DNA of 64,000 nt from Cladopsammia gracilis (GCA_022457155.1 JAJGOT010000237.1:1085001-1149000); one strand, 5' to 3'. Positions 42,056-54,742 are shown, numbered from the stretch's first letter. The notes: a model not told the origin generated them from the letters alone. Numbers and translations: made by a program.

Positions 42056-43995
42056 TTAAGAAAGTAAAAGGCCACTTTGGCCAGTAGAAAGCCTTCGAGT
42101 CCTGCAGGCCCTCTGGACTTTAATTGCCAATGATTTCTTTTGTTTGTCTGGCACTTGAATTGTTCTCAAATCTTCACAGACCTTGATGTATGCAGAACAT
42201 AGCCACTTCCAGAGTTGTGTGAGTGTAGATTCAACTGTGGTGATGAATTTGACCTGATCATTAGCATCTCCACAGGCCAGCACCAATCGATGGTTGATGC
42301 AGTGTGTTCATACAAGGCGAGGACACATTGCCTGCAGTCTGGCACCAACACCATTCCTAACTCCTGTCATGACATTGGCACCATCTTATCCAAATCCGCG
42401 GGTGAGCTCAAATTGAAGGCCACTTTCCTTCAGCTCTTCTGTAATTAATTGTGTAATGGTTTCAGCATTAGTGGAGTTGGGTGATTCAAGACAGCCCTTT
42501 ACTTCTATGAAGTGTGTTTCTCCGGCCTCATCTACATAGCCAACATAAATTAAAAGTTGTTTGATAACAGCACAATCAGTTACGTAGTCCACAAGATCAT
42601 GCTGCATGACTTTGCTTCATTAATTTGGGAAAGCATCTTCTTCAGTAACTGCCCAAGTAGTTGTCGCTGCTCCCCCTGGAACCTTTCTTCCAGTGTCCCA
42701 CCATCTCTTTGAGTCCAGCCTGCTTTTCTAGGTTAAGCAATGACTTCATAATGGTGATCTCTTCATAGGCCAACGAATAACAACTGAGCATGGCATTGAA
42801 GGTAACATTATCGGCTTTCTCCTGGATTAACTTGTGTTGTTGTGCCAGGGGGCTTTTTCTTCTTTCCAGTTCAAGAAGAGGAGTGTTGAGGTTTCCAGTT
42901 GTTTGTGCATGGCCCAGGTCCTTTTTGTCTCCAGGTTGAGCTTTACTATTAATTAGGGCAGACCTCTTGTAGCAAATGGATGGCTTACAGTTAAACTTTG
43001 CATCTTTGTTAAACTTGCTCTTTGTGTTATGGATTTGACAAAGAAAGCAGTACATCCCCTCCCCTTCCACAAAAACGAGCCACTTCATCCCTATATCTTC
43101 TGAAAATGCCAGGTTTTCTTCAAAGAACCACCTATGCTGAAATTTGTCGCCTTTTCCCTTTTGTTTTTCTTGTTCACTTTTCGAAAGCTCCGAACATGAT
43201 CCGGTGCAGGTGTAATAACTGTGCAGTGTTTTTTTTCCTTACAGCATCAGGAAAGTATTCCTCCAAGAGCTTTATGGCTTCCTTTGTTATCCAGTTTAAG
43301 AGGAGAGGTCCAACTTGAAGGGCTCTCTGCAAATACAGTACCAGAATGCGCTGTGAATTCCACGGGTTCATTATTTATTTTTATAAAGTTACCGCCACAA
43401 TTGAATAAAATACAAACTATTATGTTGGAAATTGTTAACTAATGAAATATGAAAATCTTACCGTACCATTAATTTTGTCCCAGATGACGACGGGCCATTC
43501 TCAGAAGCAACCCCTGCTGTTTTACAAGCACCAGCCGAATTAGACACAGAGGGCTGCATGTTAATACTTGTACTTGTACGCATGTCGCTATTTGTACTGG
43601 AAAGCGCTTGATTATGTTTAGTATCTGGTGGGAAGAAATTAACATAAACTACTTGTTGAGTCAAAATTATGTTCTTGTGGCTCAAATCACCTAATTAATA
43701 TTAAAATTGACCTTGTACTAAAACAAAAAACTGACATGAAACCATCGTTGAAATGACGTAAAAACAACCACAAACAGTCGTCAAGGCTCAAGTTCTAATA
43801 ATACAATAAGTACAAATTTTTGCGTAGACTTCCTTTGTGGGCACCTCTTGAGTACATGAAAAGGTCATTTTTAGAAATAGTGTGGGAAACAAACCAATGG
43901 CTTACCGATTGAAACTTACATTTATTCTTGTACCTGCCTGACGTTTTGCCGCAGACTTCACAGTTAGTCACACAGTTCCACACGAAATGTGACAT
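42056..43995 (-). pseudogene. hAT-type (ZNF862/DUF4371-like) transposase-derived gene, decayed
   Basis: Pieces in order on the minus strand: a first exon 43995-43920 (CEVCGKTSGRYKNK) with a GTAAGT donor; a Ser-rich piece at 43685-43458; a piece ending about 43174 with LLLNWITKEAIKLLEEYFPD; a zinc-finger part (YCFLCQIHNTKSKFNKDAKF, CYKRSALINS) with PLAQQHKLIQEKADNV at 43088-42642; then the catalytic region with FIEVKGCLESPNSTNAETIT, ELTRGFG, and THCINHRLVLACGDANDQ (about 42300) from another frame. These match the TTF-type finger plus DUF4371/hAT layout. Several frameshifts and stops separate the parts and the hAT dimerisation domain is not visible. A fragment of the same 3' region recurs at 44270-44400. 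Confidence 0.6.
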
Positions 43996-46023
43996 AGTTG
44001 CCAGCTACTGTACGTTTAGACTAACATGTAAAGTTACATAATTAAGTAAAGAACAAGTTAAGCAGAATAAATAAATATTTAAAAGAGACAAAAAAATGCT
44101 AGCAACAACTGAAAGCCTTCTGGGATAATTCATTCTCATGTTATCACATCACCTGAAGGTCACGTCACCATAAAGGCCATTCTAGTCTTTTGCATCTTGG
44201 TCTGAAAGATCTGATTAGAAAATATAAAATTGCCAAAACATCCAATAAAACCATTCACATCGCTCAAAGCTCCTCATGCTTTGCTGCATTTCCTCCAGAT
44301 CCTTGACTTAGGTGCTCTTGCCACTTTCAGTGGTTTACAAATGTATTAAGGAAAGCATACTCTGGGCACATAAAAGGCCACTTCGTCCACAGGTCCCTAA
44401 CATAAATTGTCTTCATTACACATGCTCCACATTGAACTGTGTGCTGCATCTTGCACCGATGAACATCCAGTGACCACCACAAATGTCTTGTTTTGTGTAT
44501 TTATTTACGAGGACAAAACAGTCTGGTACCTACAATAGACCTTATAGAAAACGAAAGTACAAGACTTGCAGGTGTTTTTGTTCCTGAAGAATTGGTAAAT
44601 GCTATTTGTTGATTTTGTCCACAAAGAACAACCTCTGGTTGTCATTCATATTGTGACAGTTAGTTGACTATGGACAGGTTCTTAACTTCTCTAACAAAGA
44701 ACAGATGGTAATGGATTATATCAAAGGCCTTGTATCCAAGGTAGAGATTTTGCCAACTGATTAAAAAAAGTGACAAAAGTCCTGGTCAATTGTCTTGCTT
44801 TCTTCCCTAGTGGTTAGTCCAACTTCTCAAACAATCCATTCTATGCCGACTCGCTTCGCACCAGACACTTCTCTCGTCCATACTGCATAGTACATGCTAT
44901 ACTGCATGCATAGCAGTGCAGTACAGTGCAGCCCATACTGCTGCTTTGAACCAACGTTCGAGCTCCCACCGATAGCTCTTGTAACAATTCCACGGGGTGT
45001 GCATTTAATTTGTGACGTGCCATTATCGGTAGGCTCCAAACTTAACTGTCAATCTGCTGTCACCACCAGCTAACTGAGGTCGTGCGGGTTAAGTGCTTGC
45101 AAGGCGGCTACCATGTAGACTGCATGAACCAAAATTAGGAAAAGATTCCAGAGTTGTCCATTATGCTATGTAAAAATGCCCCTTGTCCCCGTTGAACATT
45201 GGATCGATGTGGAATAACAAGTTTTATTCAATTTCCTTGGCTTTCCTGGTTGGACTTGTGACTGTTACATACATGTAGGCAAAACACTCCTGACTTTGGC
45301 GTGTTGCATCCTTTTACAATTTCATCAGAGTCAACAACTTAAAGATTTGGCCCTGTTTTACCATGTTCTTTAATCCCTATTTTTTTTTAACAGGTAAGGG
45401 AGAGTTTTAAAATAAAAGTATTTTTTTGCTGAGCAAAGAAACGGTCTGTCTTTATTTTTTAACCCAAATCCGTATGGAAAAGTGTTCAAGATTTGTGAGT
45501 CATCTGTAATAGCTGCAATGTTAAAAACATGCCATTTTTTTTTTTTCAAGTGTTCTGTGGAGTGAAGAATGGGTTGTTTCTTGCAGAGCATAATTATCTT
45601 GAATGTTAAGCATAGCTGGGTGATGGGTGATAGTGAATGGGATTCGGTCCTTTATGACTTGTGCTCTTTTAAGGCTTTTTTTGCTCTTGCAATTTGTTCT
45701 TTTAGGAAGCATCCTTTGTATCCTTGTTTTGTCATGAGTTTGGAATTCAGAGTCAGTGTTCAAAGAAAAATTAATTCTCTGTGGAGCAAATATGGCGAAA
45801 GTGTTCTACCAGAAGAGCATTACAAAATTGCTACCCATTCCTAAGAGATCATACTAGAAAGTCTTCTTTTTGAATCAATCTTCAAACGCCCAGGAGCTCA
45901 GTGAGTTGAAAAACACAATGTGTAGTGGAGAGTTTTGAGAGAAAGTTATCAAAATTCAATCTCGCCAAGATTTTCTTTGTCATAGGCCCATGAATTTTGA
46001 TATTATGAAAAGTGAACTTTTAC
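43996..46023. other. No intact gene; hAT 3' duplicate and possible retroelement fragment
   Basis: 44270-44400 repeats 41985-42080 (TTTCCTCCAGAT, TTAGGTGCTCTT, CTTTCAGTGGTTTA). On the minus strand 45763-45521 reads DRIPFTITHHPAMLNIQDN, which resembles the region after the RT domain of Penelope-like proteins, but weakly. A CTGCAT-rich hairpin lies at 44880-44945. Confidence 0.35.
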
Positions 46024-46325
46024 CCATTTATGCATGGCTTCTAGCATCCTACTTTTCTTCTTCGCTGCCTCAAGTGCTTCTGTAATCTCCCTCTTGTCAG
46101 CATCTAATGTGGACATCTTATTCTTCAATGATAGAAACTCGTCTCTCTCTGTCTCCAATGTTTTTTGAAGGGTGCTGTGCTTTGTTTCAGTGATTATCTT
46201 CTGTGCACAGAGGTCTGATAATGCAGTCTTTTCTTTGTCACATTGCAGTAGGACAACTTTTGGGATTGGCTTGTTTAACTCCCGTGCTTCTATTTCTGTT
46301 CCCTGGTCTTTTTGTGGTGGGACTA
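46024..46325 (-). CDS. Candidate internal exon, coiled coil
   Basis: An open frame of about 100 codons follows an AG acceptor (ends 46326) and ends at a GTAAAA donor (46023). It reads KPIPKVVLLQCDKEKTALSD, then LETERDEFLSLKNKMSTLDA and REITEALEAAKKKSRMLEAM, with heptad spacing of hydrophobic residues. It has no ATG near its start, so an ATG-based search misses it. The gene is not recognised; it may belong with one of the decayed minus-strand genes nearby. Confidence 0.4.
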
Positions 46326-46969
46326 CTCAGTAAGCTAAAGGTGTTTTTCACTGTGAAATAATGAAAAATTAATAAAGGCTATAAGTACAGCTATGAATGC
46401 TAATTAGTTACAACCATGACTGGCATTACAACTACCAAACTGCATTAAAGTGCATGAAAAGCTTTGTGAAAAAAAAATTGCATTGATGAACTCTAATTCA
46501 ACCTGCCACGTTAGCAATGGTACACAATTGTTTCCTAGTTTACCACTAATAAACTATTTGTACCAACGTTTTCCCTTCAGATATGAGAGCAACAGGACAA
46601 AACAATTTCTGTCGGTTGAAAATTTTGCTGACAAAATGCCAAGTCAACCAATAAACACTGAATGGCAAGAGCCAATGGACAACTGCAAAGGTACCGGATC
46701 CTGGAGGATCTAGTCAGCAAATTTACGACTGAAGTAATAAACAATATAAGAAAGGCTGACGGTACAGTTGGGAAAAAATTGTATATCTCCAATTGTTCGT
46801 CTGGCACGGCCTGACTTCTTCAGGGTACTGATTATAGGTAACATCGTTACAATTCAAATAACCAAGAAACAATGGAATATAAGGTTACAAGCAAAAACGT
46901 TACAAAATTCAAATAATACAAGATAAGTAATAAAAGATGACATGTGCTATAAATATATAATAAGGGGGT
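46326..46969. other. No gene seen; Penelope tail traces
   Basis: GTCTGGCACGGCCTGACTTC followed by TTCAGGGTACTGATTATAGG near 46799-46837 resembles a Penelope-type tail and would belong to the minus-strand fragment at 46970. Confidence 0.35.
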
Positions 46970-47240
46970 TTACAATTCCTCGCACTTATTGATACCCTTG
47001 GGTTCAAGTGTTTGACCCCGTTCTATTAATAATCCCTCCCTTGCTTTGTGTGTAGCGTCACAAGATGAATGCACGAGTTCTAATGGGATGAGTTCCATGT
47101 CAGTGGGTGAATGGAAAATGGAATGAAAGTGTAGTAGGTCTCGAGGTAGGGGTGGGTCTGTCAACTGGTCTTCAGTGTTCGTTAAATCTGTCTTTAAGTC
47201 GCCATTTCGTTTCACCTATGTACTGCCATGCAGGGGGTAT
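46970..47240 (-). pseudogene. Penelope-like GIY-YIG domain fragment
   Basis: The upstream frame reads AWQYIGETKWRLKDRFNEH (GIY-YIG core); after a frameshift a second frame continues with SPTDMELIPLELVHSSCDAT, HKAREGLLIERGQTLEPKGI and NKCEEL to a stop. These are the nuclease domain and C-terminal block of Penelope-like proteins. The reverse transcriptase is missing. Confidence 0.6.
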
Positions 47241-47370
47241 CACGGAGTAATACGTCCACTCTTTATTGGCGGAGTACTGTAGATGCTTGCTGGAGAAGGT
47301 GAACAAGACTTGCTTAATGGTTTAGTTACAGGGCACTGGAGATGCTCGTTGTAGAAGACTGCTACCCTTC

Positions 47371-47480
47371 TGGGAGCTACATGTTCCACCCTACCTCGTA
47401 TGGGAGATACACATTCCGCCCTACCTCCTATGGGAGCTACATGTCCCGTTCTACCTCCAATGGGAGCTACATGTTCCACT
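47371..47480. repeat. 27-bp tandem repeat GGGAGCTACATGTTCCAC
   Basis: Four units of 27 bp (TATGGGAGCTACATGTTCCA-type followed by CCCTACCTCC). The period is a multiple of three, so a minus frame with HVAPIGGR repeats stays open; no other support for coding. Confidence 0.8.
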
Positions 47481-47725
47481 TATTGTGGACTTATTGCCAT
47501 TTTGCCCACTGCTTGAAGATTGTTTTCACTTTTTCGAAACATCCGTCTTCTCCCTCAGACTGAAGGACGTATTTTAGCACCTCGTTCTTTTTGAAGAATT
47601 TAACAACATCCTTCCTTTTGGCATTTTGTCAAATACATCAAAGCGTGTCCTGATCTCTCTTGTTGATGCAGGCCCCCGCTTTTCTGTAACTACTCATGGA
47701 TGTCAATGTTGCCATGACAAAATTG

Positions 47726-47940
47726 CTAGTCCGAAGACTTTGGTTGTTGCTTGGCAGCTCGGCGAGGGTTTTTGGCATGGCTAATTTCAGTTGCCTTTAC
47801 ATTTCTGTCTTCCAAGAGTTTCTGTAGGTAGACATCTGTTTTACTCTTTTCCCAGATGTCCTTCTGGTATACTGGTTGGCCTTTCTTGATCTCATCAGCA
47901 AAAATGGTATCCAGCATGATTTTGTCGCTGTCAGTAAGTT
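47726..47940 (-). CDS. Candidate exon of unknown gene
   Basis: The minus frame reads LTDSDKIMLDTIFADEIKKG, QPVYQKDIWEKSKTDVYLQK and ends KPKSSD-like with a stop at 47726. The amphipathic, charged pattern is protein-like. No family recognised. An acceptor near 47945 is uncertain. Confidence 0.3.
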
Positions 47941-48292
47941 TGTCGGAAACGAGACAAATACAAGTCTGCTTGAATATCCGACAACAACAACGATTTCTTC
48001 TCTACAATTTTCTTCTAGATCGCATGATCTTCTCTCTTCAACCAACTACTGTGTTCATGAAACCTAACCTAACCTTTTTTAAGATGATTGACACTTGGTA
48101 TTACGCCAACGAGAATCAATTAAGAAGAACTACATCTTATCACGGATCACTTCGTGACTGTCCCTTAACATTCCGGAATTATTATTTGTAAATCAACGTT
48201 GTTATCAACTTGAATGTAAAAAAGCGAAAAGATAAAGTATACTATGAAAATATGTAAACACTATTTGCGCACAGATTCCAACAAGTTTAGAA

Positions 48293-48704
48293 CTCTTCCG
48301 ATTTGTTGTCCTCCTTTTCTTTGGTTGGTTTTGGAGAGGCAGCTAACTTGCTCATTTTGTTAGTTGGCATTCTCTGTTCCAGCTCTGCCTTTTCTTCAAA
48401 CAATTGTCTGGGGGGTTTCAGTTTGCTGTTGTTTGAGAATGGTGGATATCCACTTTAAATGATCCAGTGCATTCCTCTCCACTTCTATTTCTTCGAAACC
48501 AAGAAAAATATTTTTTTGTTCGGAGATACATTGACAATCACTGGATTAATCATTCCACATGCCTTCCACAATGATGAACGTTCTTTCAGTTTAACGGACG
48601 CAATTTATGCAAGGATGGGTACTCCGGGCAAATAAGACTGCAAGTCCTTTACCTCTCTGAAATGTTGCTGCTTTTTACCTCTCTTGACTTGAAAAACCAG
48701 GCCC
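48293..48704 (-). pseudogene. Terminal exon of an unknown gene, decayed
   Basis: After a TTTGTAG acceptor the frame reads GLVFQVKRGKKQQHFREVKD, LQSYLPGV, a stop, then VKLKERSSLWKACGMINPVI and VNVSPNKKIF. Following an A-run frameshift it continues EIEVERNALDHLKWISTILK, and after another shift EKAELEQRMPTNKMSKLAAS to a stop at 48293-48295. The breaks (one stop, two frameshifts) in an otherwise continuous sequence mark a recent pseudogene. Family unknown to me. Confidence 0.4.
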
Positions 48705-49043
48705 CTACAAAAACCAATTAGTAACAACTAAGACCTCTTTTAAGATATGGTAGGTGGACTTAGCTATGAGAAGCTCAGGCCACCAAAAATAACTAAGTGA
48801 AAATGAAGAAACATTTGCAACTTTAAATTTAGGAACCAGAAAATGGGTACTATTACGATTGAATGGGATGTTAATAGACTAAAAATAAATGGATGGCCAA
48901 ATATAAAGATTTGACAGACTCGAAATTTAGATGAACCTTATTGAGTGGAATTCTCAGTGAAGCGTTTTAACAAAAGGCATATAAATAAGCTACTTAATAA
49001 AAATTTGAACTACAGAAAGAATCGATTTCATCATGCAAGATTT
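48705..49043. other. No gene seen
   Basis: AT-rich intron-like sequence. Confidence 0.3.
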
Positions 49044-49180
49044 TAGCCTCGGAACAGGCCTCCTTTTGGGGAATTGGGTTAGGTTATATTGCAGCAGAGC
49101 GCTCTGCTCGCTTCACTCTCCGAATTTTCCACGCAATTATAACCTAACCCAATTCCCCCAAAAAGCCTGTTCACAGGCTA
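49044..49180. mobile_element. Palindromic MITE, TAGCCTCGGAACAGGC ends
   Basis: Inverted ends of about 45 bp: TAGCCTCGGAACAGGCCTCC...TTGGGTTAGGTTATA and the complement ending GCCTGTTCACAGGCTA. The short interior contains GAGCGCTCTGCTC. Confidence 0.8.
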
Positions 49181-49330
49181 GCGAGATTTATACAGAATCC
49201 AAGCTCTTCACTGGCTTGAGAAGCCATTATTGTATTCACTGCTTTTATTCAGTGTCTTATTAAAAAAAATTAATTACATAGTTTACATATTACAACAGCA
49301 AAGAATCTGATTAACAATGTTTGCTTACCA

Positions 49331-49652
49331 AGCTGAAATGGAATGTGCTTCCTTCAGCTCTTTCATTAATGCTTTAGAGCACCATGTTTCTGGGCTGCCA
49401 TAAACAACATCAACGTTGTCAAATCCACCGGCACGAAGCTCTGCTTCTTCCTCATTTCCAAGTCCAATGGCAAACGCTTTGAGACCAAGACTTGTTAAGT
49501 CTTCAACTTGATTCTTCATTATTGAAACGAGTGGCGACACAAACGCAACAAGAACAGTTGCTTGTTCTAACCTCCAAACTTCTATGAGAACACAAGGAAG
49601 CAACTGGAAGATTAGGCTCTTACCAAATCCAGTCCCCAGAATTCCAAGCCAG
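49331..49652 (-). pseudogene. RecQ-like helicase N-terminal exon
   Basis: The frame reads GTGFGKSLIFQLLPCVL (motif I, Walker A), then FVSPLVSIMKNQVEDLTSLG (motif Ia), KAFAIGLG and VDVVYGSPETW, ending HSISA before a GTAAGC donor. This is the start of a RecQ-family SF2 helicase core, of the type in BLM/WRN-like proteins and cnidarian transposon-associated helicases. The DEAH box exon is not visible nearby. The exon's 5' end coincides with the edge of the duplicated MULE segment at 49653, so the original upstream sequence was replaced. Confidence 0.6.
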
Positions 49653-50416
49653 GTTGTGATTATGCCGCTCACATATCATGTTAATGTCGTAAGTCAACTT
49701 TTCTTTTGTCATTTTGATCAGCCTGTCCAACAAATCCCATATTGCGAGCATACTTCAAAAGATTCACCAAACAGTTGTCCGCATGCTGTCTTTTTTACCT
49801 TTGAGGTATATTCTCTTAAAAACTCGGTGGAAAGCCTTGACATACATGTTAGTGTTAATCTGGAGGCCTATTCTGTAGCAATAGGCCTATGCTTTTTTGT
49901 TACCCATTCTCTAATGAAGTAAGTATAGAATTGTTTGCATTTGGCACCAGTGTTCAGTCAGCTAAGAAGAGCTAGCCTCCAAACAGTCATTAACCATGTT
50001 TTCTTGTGTTTGCTGCAGGACTATCCTTAGCATTTTGTAAACTTCAGCTTCAGTGGGAATGTCGCCAATTTTTTTCACTATTCTTCCTTCCAGGCTTTAT
50101 CCACATGCCACGTGCAGACGAGTTTGATGGGCCTGGAATCACCCATAACGGCCAGCCAAACATTGTAAAATTGTGGTCCGGTGTCACTCTTAAAGAATTT
50201 CGCATTGATGACACCACAACTCTTCTTTATCTTGCTAAAAACATTGTCATTGTTGCAAAGTCCTTGTGACTTGACAAACACCATGCCGCAGGGAACCCTT
50301 GACCAAATTTCTCTGTAGACCCAGGTTTCTGGAAGGAATGATCTCACTCTAACGTCGGCAAAGACTTCATCATCAGTGGGCCCTATGTCATGGTTACTTC
50401 TTTGAAGCAACGCCAT
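49653..50416 (-). pseudogene. MULE-type transposase fragment, duplicated copy 1
   Basis: The 112-codon frame 50416-50078 reads GPTDDEVFADVRVRSFLPET, WVYREIWSRVPCGMVFVKSQ and then FFKSDTGPQFYNVWLAVMGD, CTWHVDKAWKEE; a catalytic Asp (SDTGPQFYNVW) and the CTWHVDKAW motif fit MULE-like DDE transposases known in corals. Later parts are in other frames. About 660 bp (49653-50311) recur at 52093-52752. This copy has the better N-terminal side; its downstream side joins the RecQ-like exon. Confidence 0.55.
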
Positions 50417-51435
50417 GTCTAAAAATATAATGTGCTGTTAGTGACAATAATTATAATACTTAATTTATAGAGTAAGAAAACAAGGCTACTTTTGCATTGA
50501 TTTCAAAGAACATATGGTGCGTTTTATGGGAATTAAGCACTGTTACTCTTTTTTCCCCTTAGTACGTCTGATTAGCGTACTTAGGTTTATTTACGGATGT
50601 CACACTTTTCCTTGTTTTCCCCTTAGTACTTTTGATGCCAAATTTTTCATGTTATATCTCTTCTTTCTTGAAAACTGGCTTTGCTAAGGGGGAAACCCAG
50701 TATTAAATACTGCGATGAATAAAAAATGCTGCGATGAACAGAACACAAAAAGGCGTATTTTTGGATGTATCTGAATGAGTACACTTTGGCATACACCCTC
50801 TACACCTCTACATGACATATTTCTTTTTTTATGCAAACCCTTTCTTTATACGTGTTTCTGTTGTCATAGCAACACCGTTTAGCTTACATTTGTCCTTTTT
50901 TTCAGTCCATCCCCTCCTGTAGCCATGCTATTTCTACGGCTTAGTTGAGATCCAAACCACTAGTAAGTGCACGAATTTCTTTTCCGTGAGTTTGGACCAT
51001 AATTGGTGATGTTGACAGTTCGGTGCACGTGTCTTGTGCGAAATGACTGGCGGCTTGGCCAGGCCAAGGTTCCTTTTATAGTCAGTGTCCTCGTTGAAAT
51101 AATTATTAATTTGTAATGTGTACCATATTTTTAACTAGGATGATCCACCCCCTGTATAGGTCAAAATTACATGTCCTACCACCTCTGTGCTCAGGCCCAT
51201 CCTCCACCCACACCCTCTTTTGCTTATTGATCAGTCCCTCCTTATCAATGGCGATGAACTACTGTAAACCAGTAACAGAAAATATCTAGTGATTTTTTTA
51301 TGTTTTCCTACCCCTTTAATTCAATCTGAAATATAAATAGATTTGCATGATTCAGATTATTAAAAATATGACAGCTAATTTTTTTTAAGATACCTTCATT
51401 TATTGTCACTGAGACATCTTAATCTGTTTTTCCAT
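50417..51435. other. No gene seen between MULE copies
   Basis: AT-rich, with two CCCCTTAGTAC words. No ORF with motif. Confidence 0.35.
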
Positions 51436-52752
51436 TTATTTCCTTGAGAAAGGCTCCTTGTTCTTCAAATGTGGAACGTGCCAAAACGTGCCAGTCGCAC
51501 TTTTTATTTTTTCGGTGGAAAAGAAGCGTGGTTGTGTCTCCATGTTCTTGTTAGCTGGAGCATCCTCGTTGTTCTTAAGAGTGATAATGTCTTGGTCGTG
51601 TTGATCATTAAGGGAAACAAACAAGTTGTGGGCTGCGCTGATTTGTTTTTATACATGTAGCTGTTTAAGAGCAGTGAAATTATTGAAGCTATTCAGCTCT
51701 TCCATGATTTGCAAAAGGGTGCCTTTGATTCTTCCTTTTGAAGCGTCATTGTCATCTGGACAGGCTCGAATACAAGTTAGGCTGTTTTGAATTTCTTCCA
51801 CTTGTTGCTGGCCTGAATTTATAAACGTACAATCGGGATCCTCGTCCAGATGTTTTGAGGATTGCGCAAGTTGATCGCTTCACTTGGTAGATATACTTAC
51901 AGGTGGTGTTCATTATAAGTAAGTCAGGGCTGGTGCAGGTGAATGAATGGACACAGAGTTCACACTCAGCACATGACATCCTACATGTGTCCTTTTGATG
52001 GCACGCTACAGGAGCTTCCATGACCTCATAACATGTCTTGCCTTTTTTGGAAAGAACTTTCCATTTTCCATCAGCGACCTTCTCTACGGAGCCAGGTTGT
52101 GATTATGCCGCTCACATGTCATGTTAATGTGGTAAGTCAACTTTTCTTTTCCCATTTTGATCAGCCTGTCCAACAAATCCCATATTGCGAGCATACTTCA
52201 AAAGATTCACCAAACAGTTGTCCGCATGCTGTCTTTTACCTTTGAGGTATATTCTCTTAAAAACTAGGTGGAAAGCCTTGACATACATGTTAGTGTTAAT
52301 CTGGAGGCCTATTCTGTAGCAATAGGCTTATGCTTTTTTGTTACCCATTCTCTAATGAAGTAAGTATAGAATTGTTTGCATTTGGCACCAGTGTTCAGTC
52401 AGCTAAGAAGAGCTAGCCTCCAAACAGTCATTAACCATGTTTTCTTGTGTTTGCTGCAGGACTATCCTTAGCATTTTGTAGACTTCAGCTTCAGTGGCAG
52501 TGTCGCCAATTTTTTTCACTATTCTTCCTTCCAGGCTTTATCCACATGCCACGTGCAGACGAGTTTGATAGGCCTGGAATCACCCATTACGGCCAGCCAA
52601 ACATTGTAAAATTGTGGTCCCGTGTCACTCTTAAAGAATTTCGCATTGATGACACCACAACTCTTCTTTATCTTGCTAAAAAGATTGTCATTGTTGCAAA
52701 GTCCTTGTGACTTGACAAACACCATGCCGCAGGGAACCCTTGACCAAATTTG
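51436..52752 (-). pseudogene. MULE-type transposase with SWIM zinc finger, copy 2
   Basis: The upstream part (52725-52519) repeats the DDE segment of copy 1. A middle part (about 52500-52100) is full of stops. The downstream part has EAPVACHQKDTCRMSCAECE and LCVHSFTCTSPDLLIMNTTC, a Cys/His SWIM-type finger, then a C-terminal piece with NKNMETQPRFFSTEKIKSAT ending at 51436. DDE followed by SWIM is the MULE layout. Multiple frameshifts make it inactive. Confidence 0.6.
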
Positions 52753-53764
52753 TCAATTTGGCCTTATGTGTTTAATCACGAAGAGGATATACCTTATTAT
52801 AGGAATATAACGAAGCATGTTAATAACGCGAACAAAATTTACGCGTCATAAAATTAACGTGAATTTTCCAAAAGTTATGTTTACATACATTTAATTAACA
52901 CGAATTTCCGTGCGGTATGCTGCATAATTAAGACGTGAATTTAATATTTTTCGAACGCATTTGAATTTCTACTCTATAAAACAAGTTTCCTGGCCAAACA
53001 AACTTTCTTTTTGTAATTCAAAACCTTGCCATGACCTTGTGGATCTTTTAACACATTTCGTGCCAGTCATGTTTGTCCAGTATTCTTTGTGAGGTCTTTG
53101 AGCAAATGCTAACAGACTCAATCAAATCAAGTTTGTCCTTACCAAAAAATCTCGTGTTTTTCCTTTCTTAAATCCCTTAGTAATGCTATTTGCCTAAAAT
53201 GTTAGGCGTTTTTATAATATTGTCAGTGCTTCCATTGTCTTTCACAGTAAATTTTCTGGTCTCCAGGAAACCGCAAAGAATTTAGGACTGGGTGATACAA
53301 TTGAAGTCCAACGTAACAGGTGTGTTATTCCCAGTTAAGTTCGTCAAAAGTCGTTACGTTTAATTTCCATAAAAACCCCAATATTGCGTTACCGTTAGCA
53401 TTTCGTGTTCACAGGTTGGCTCACAGGAGCCTTTGATTTTGAAATCGTGAAATTAAAGTCCTGCAAAAATTAGTAACAGTAAGGTATGTTAAAGTTGCCT
53501 TTCTCCAAAACGGGTTTTCAACTTCCCCATAAGGGAGGCCGATAAGCACTGGACGCCAAAACTGTCAAGCTGTAGGCCACCTGGTGTGAACTTGAACTTG
53601 ACATTATTGTAACTTTTGGTATGGTGATGTATGGAAATCACCTCCAAGCAAAGGAAACTGAGATTCAAACCAAGGATAATAAAAGCTGTTTTAACGTCAA
53701 ATGAAACAGTTGTGGTTACATGCGCAAATTGTTGTTTGTTATTATTTCGTTGTCGTTTTTTCTT
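52753..53764. other. No gene seen
   Basis: AT-rich stretch without ORF or recognised repeat. Confidence 0.35.
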
Positions 53765-53967
53765 TTAACTTTTTTTTTCAAACAACACCTGCCCAACAGA
53801 CCGCAGGAGATCTTTTTTAGAATCGCTTGATGAGGAAATGCAAAGCTGCTTGCATGCAGATTTTAGCTTCTTCATTTTCGCAGAACCCACTGTTTTCGCC
53901 TTTAAGTAATGTAATCCAACAGTGACTGCTTGGTCTCTTGGCACACAAAACAAAACAATGAAACTAC
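53765..53967 (-). CDS. Candidate terminal exon, SAP-like helices
   Basis: After a TTGACAG acceptor the frame reads DQAVTVGLHYLKAKTVGSAK, then MKKLKSACKQLCISSSSDSK and KDLLRSVGQVLFEKKS with a stop. The K-LK-ACK-L-I-SSSSDSKKDLL pattern resembles a SAP (DNA-binding helix-extended-helix) motif. It may be the end of the gene whose earlier exon is at 54743-55206; the link is inferred from strand and order. Confidence 0.35.
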
Positions 53968-54742
53968 CTGTCAAAACAAACCTACAATGTACTTAAGTTT
54001 AACTTTAACTTAAATGACTTTATTTTAAGAGGGTAGCACGTAACAGTTAAAGTACAACTGATGACCCTGTGCCCTCTATAAAGTAATCTAGTCAACACAA
54101 TTATATGTTTTATCCCCTGTTTTATTGGTATTTCACAGGTAAATTACAATATTCCAACCCCCTGAGAACAGGTCTTATGCTAGGAATTGGCCAGTGAGGA
54201 CATGGGAGCCCCCATTTGAAAATCGTAGGGAGTATTTTTCTAGAAAGGGGGCCCTAGGTCTTTTCTCATTTCAACATAATCTATTCATCACTCAGTGGGG
54301 TGCCTGTCTAAAAAGAACTTAAAGGTATTGTACAGAGATACTATAAAGTTCTCAAAGGAAATACAGAACTTTACACCCCTTATCTTAACAGTGATACTTG
54401 CATTATTATTGACAATTCATAAATACTGAAGAGATAAAAAGAAATCAACTCAGAAAAGCGGCTTTTTCTCTTTTCTAAAGTCTAAACAGAAATAATTCAC
54501 GGCATGGAAAGTAATACACGAGTGTGGATTTGATTGGGAATAAATAAATTAAATATGAAAAGCGAGCACAGAAAAATTGGTAACTTCAATCAACGCGTCT
54601 TAGAGTCTCATGCGCATGGGTATAGGCTAAGTGTAGCCTCTTGTTATGGAAAATTTTAAGAGGTCAGAAAGTGGGCTTTGGCTGTTCGCATCCTAAGCAG
54701 AAAAATGGAGGGAGTTTAGCAAGAATTGCTTATGCAGTGGCG
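53968..54742. other. No gene seen
   Basis: Nothing recognised. Confidence 0.3.
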
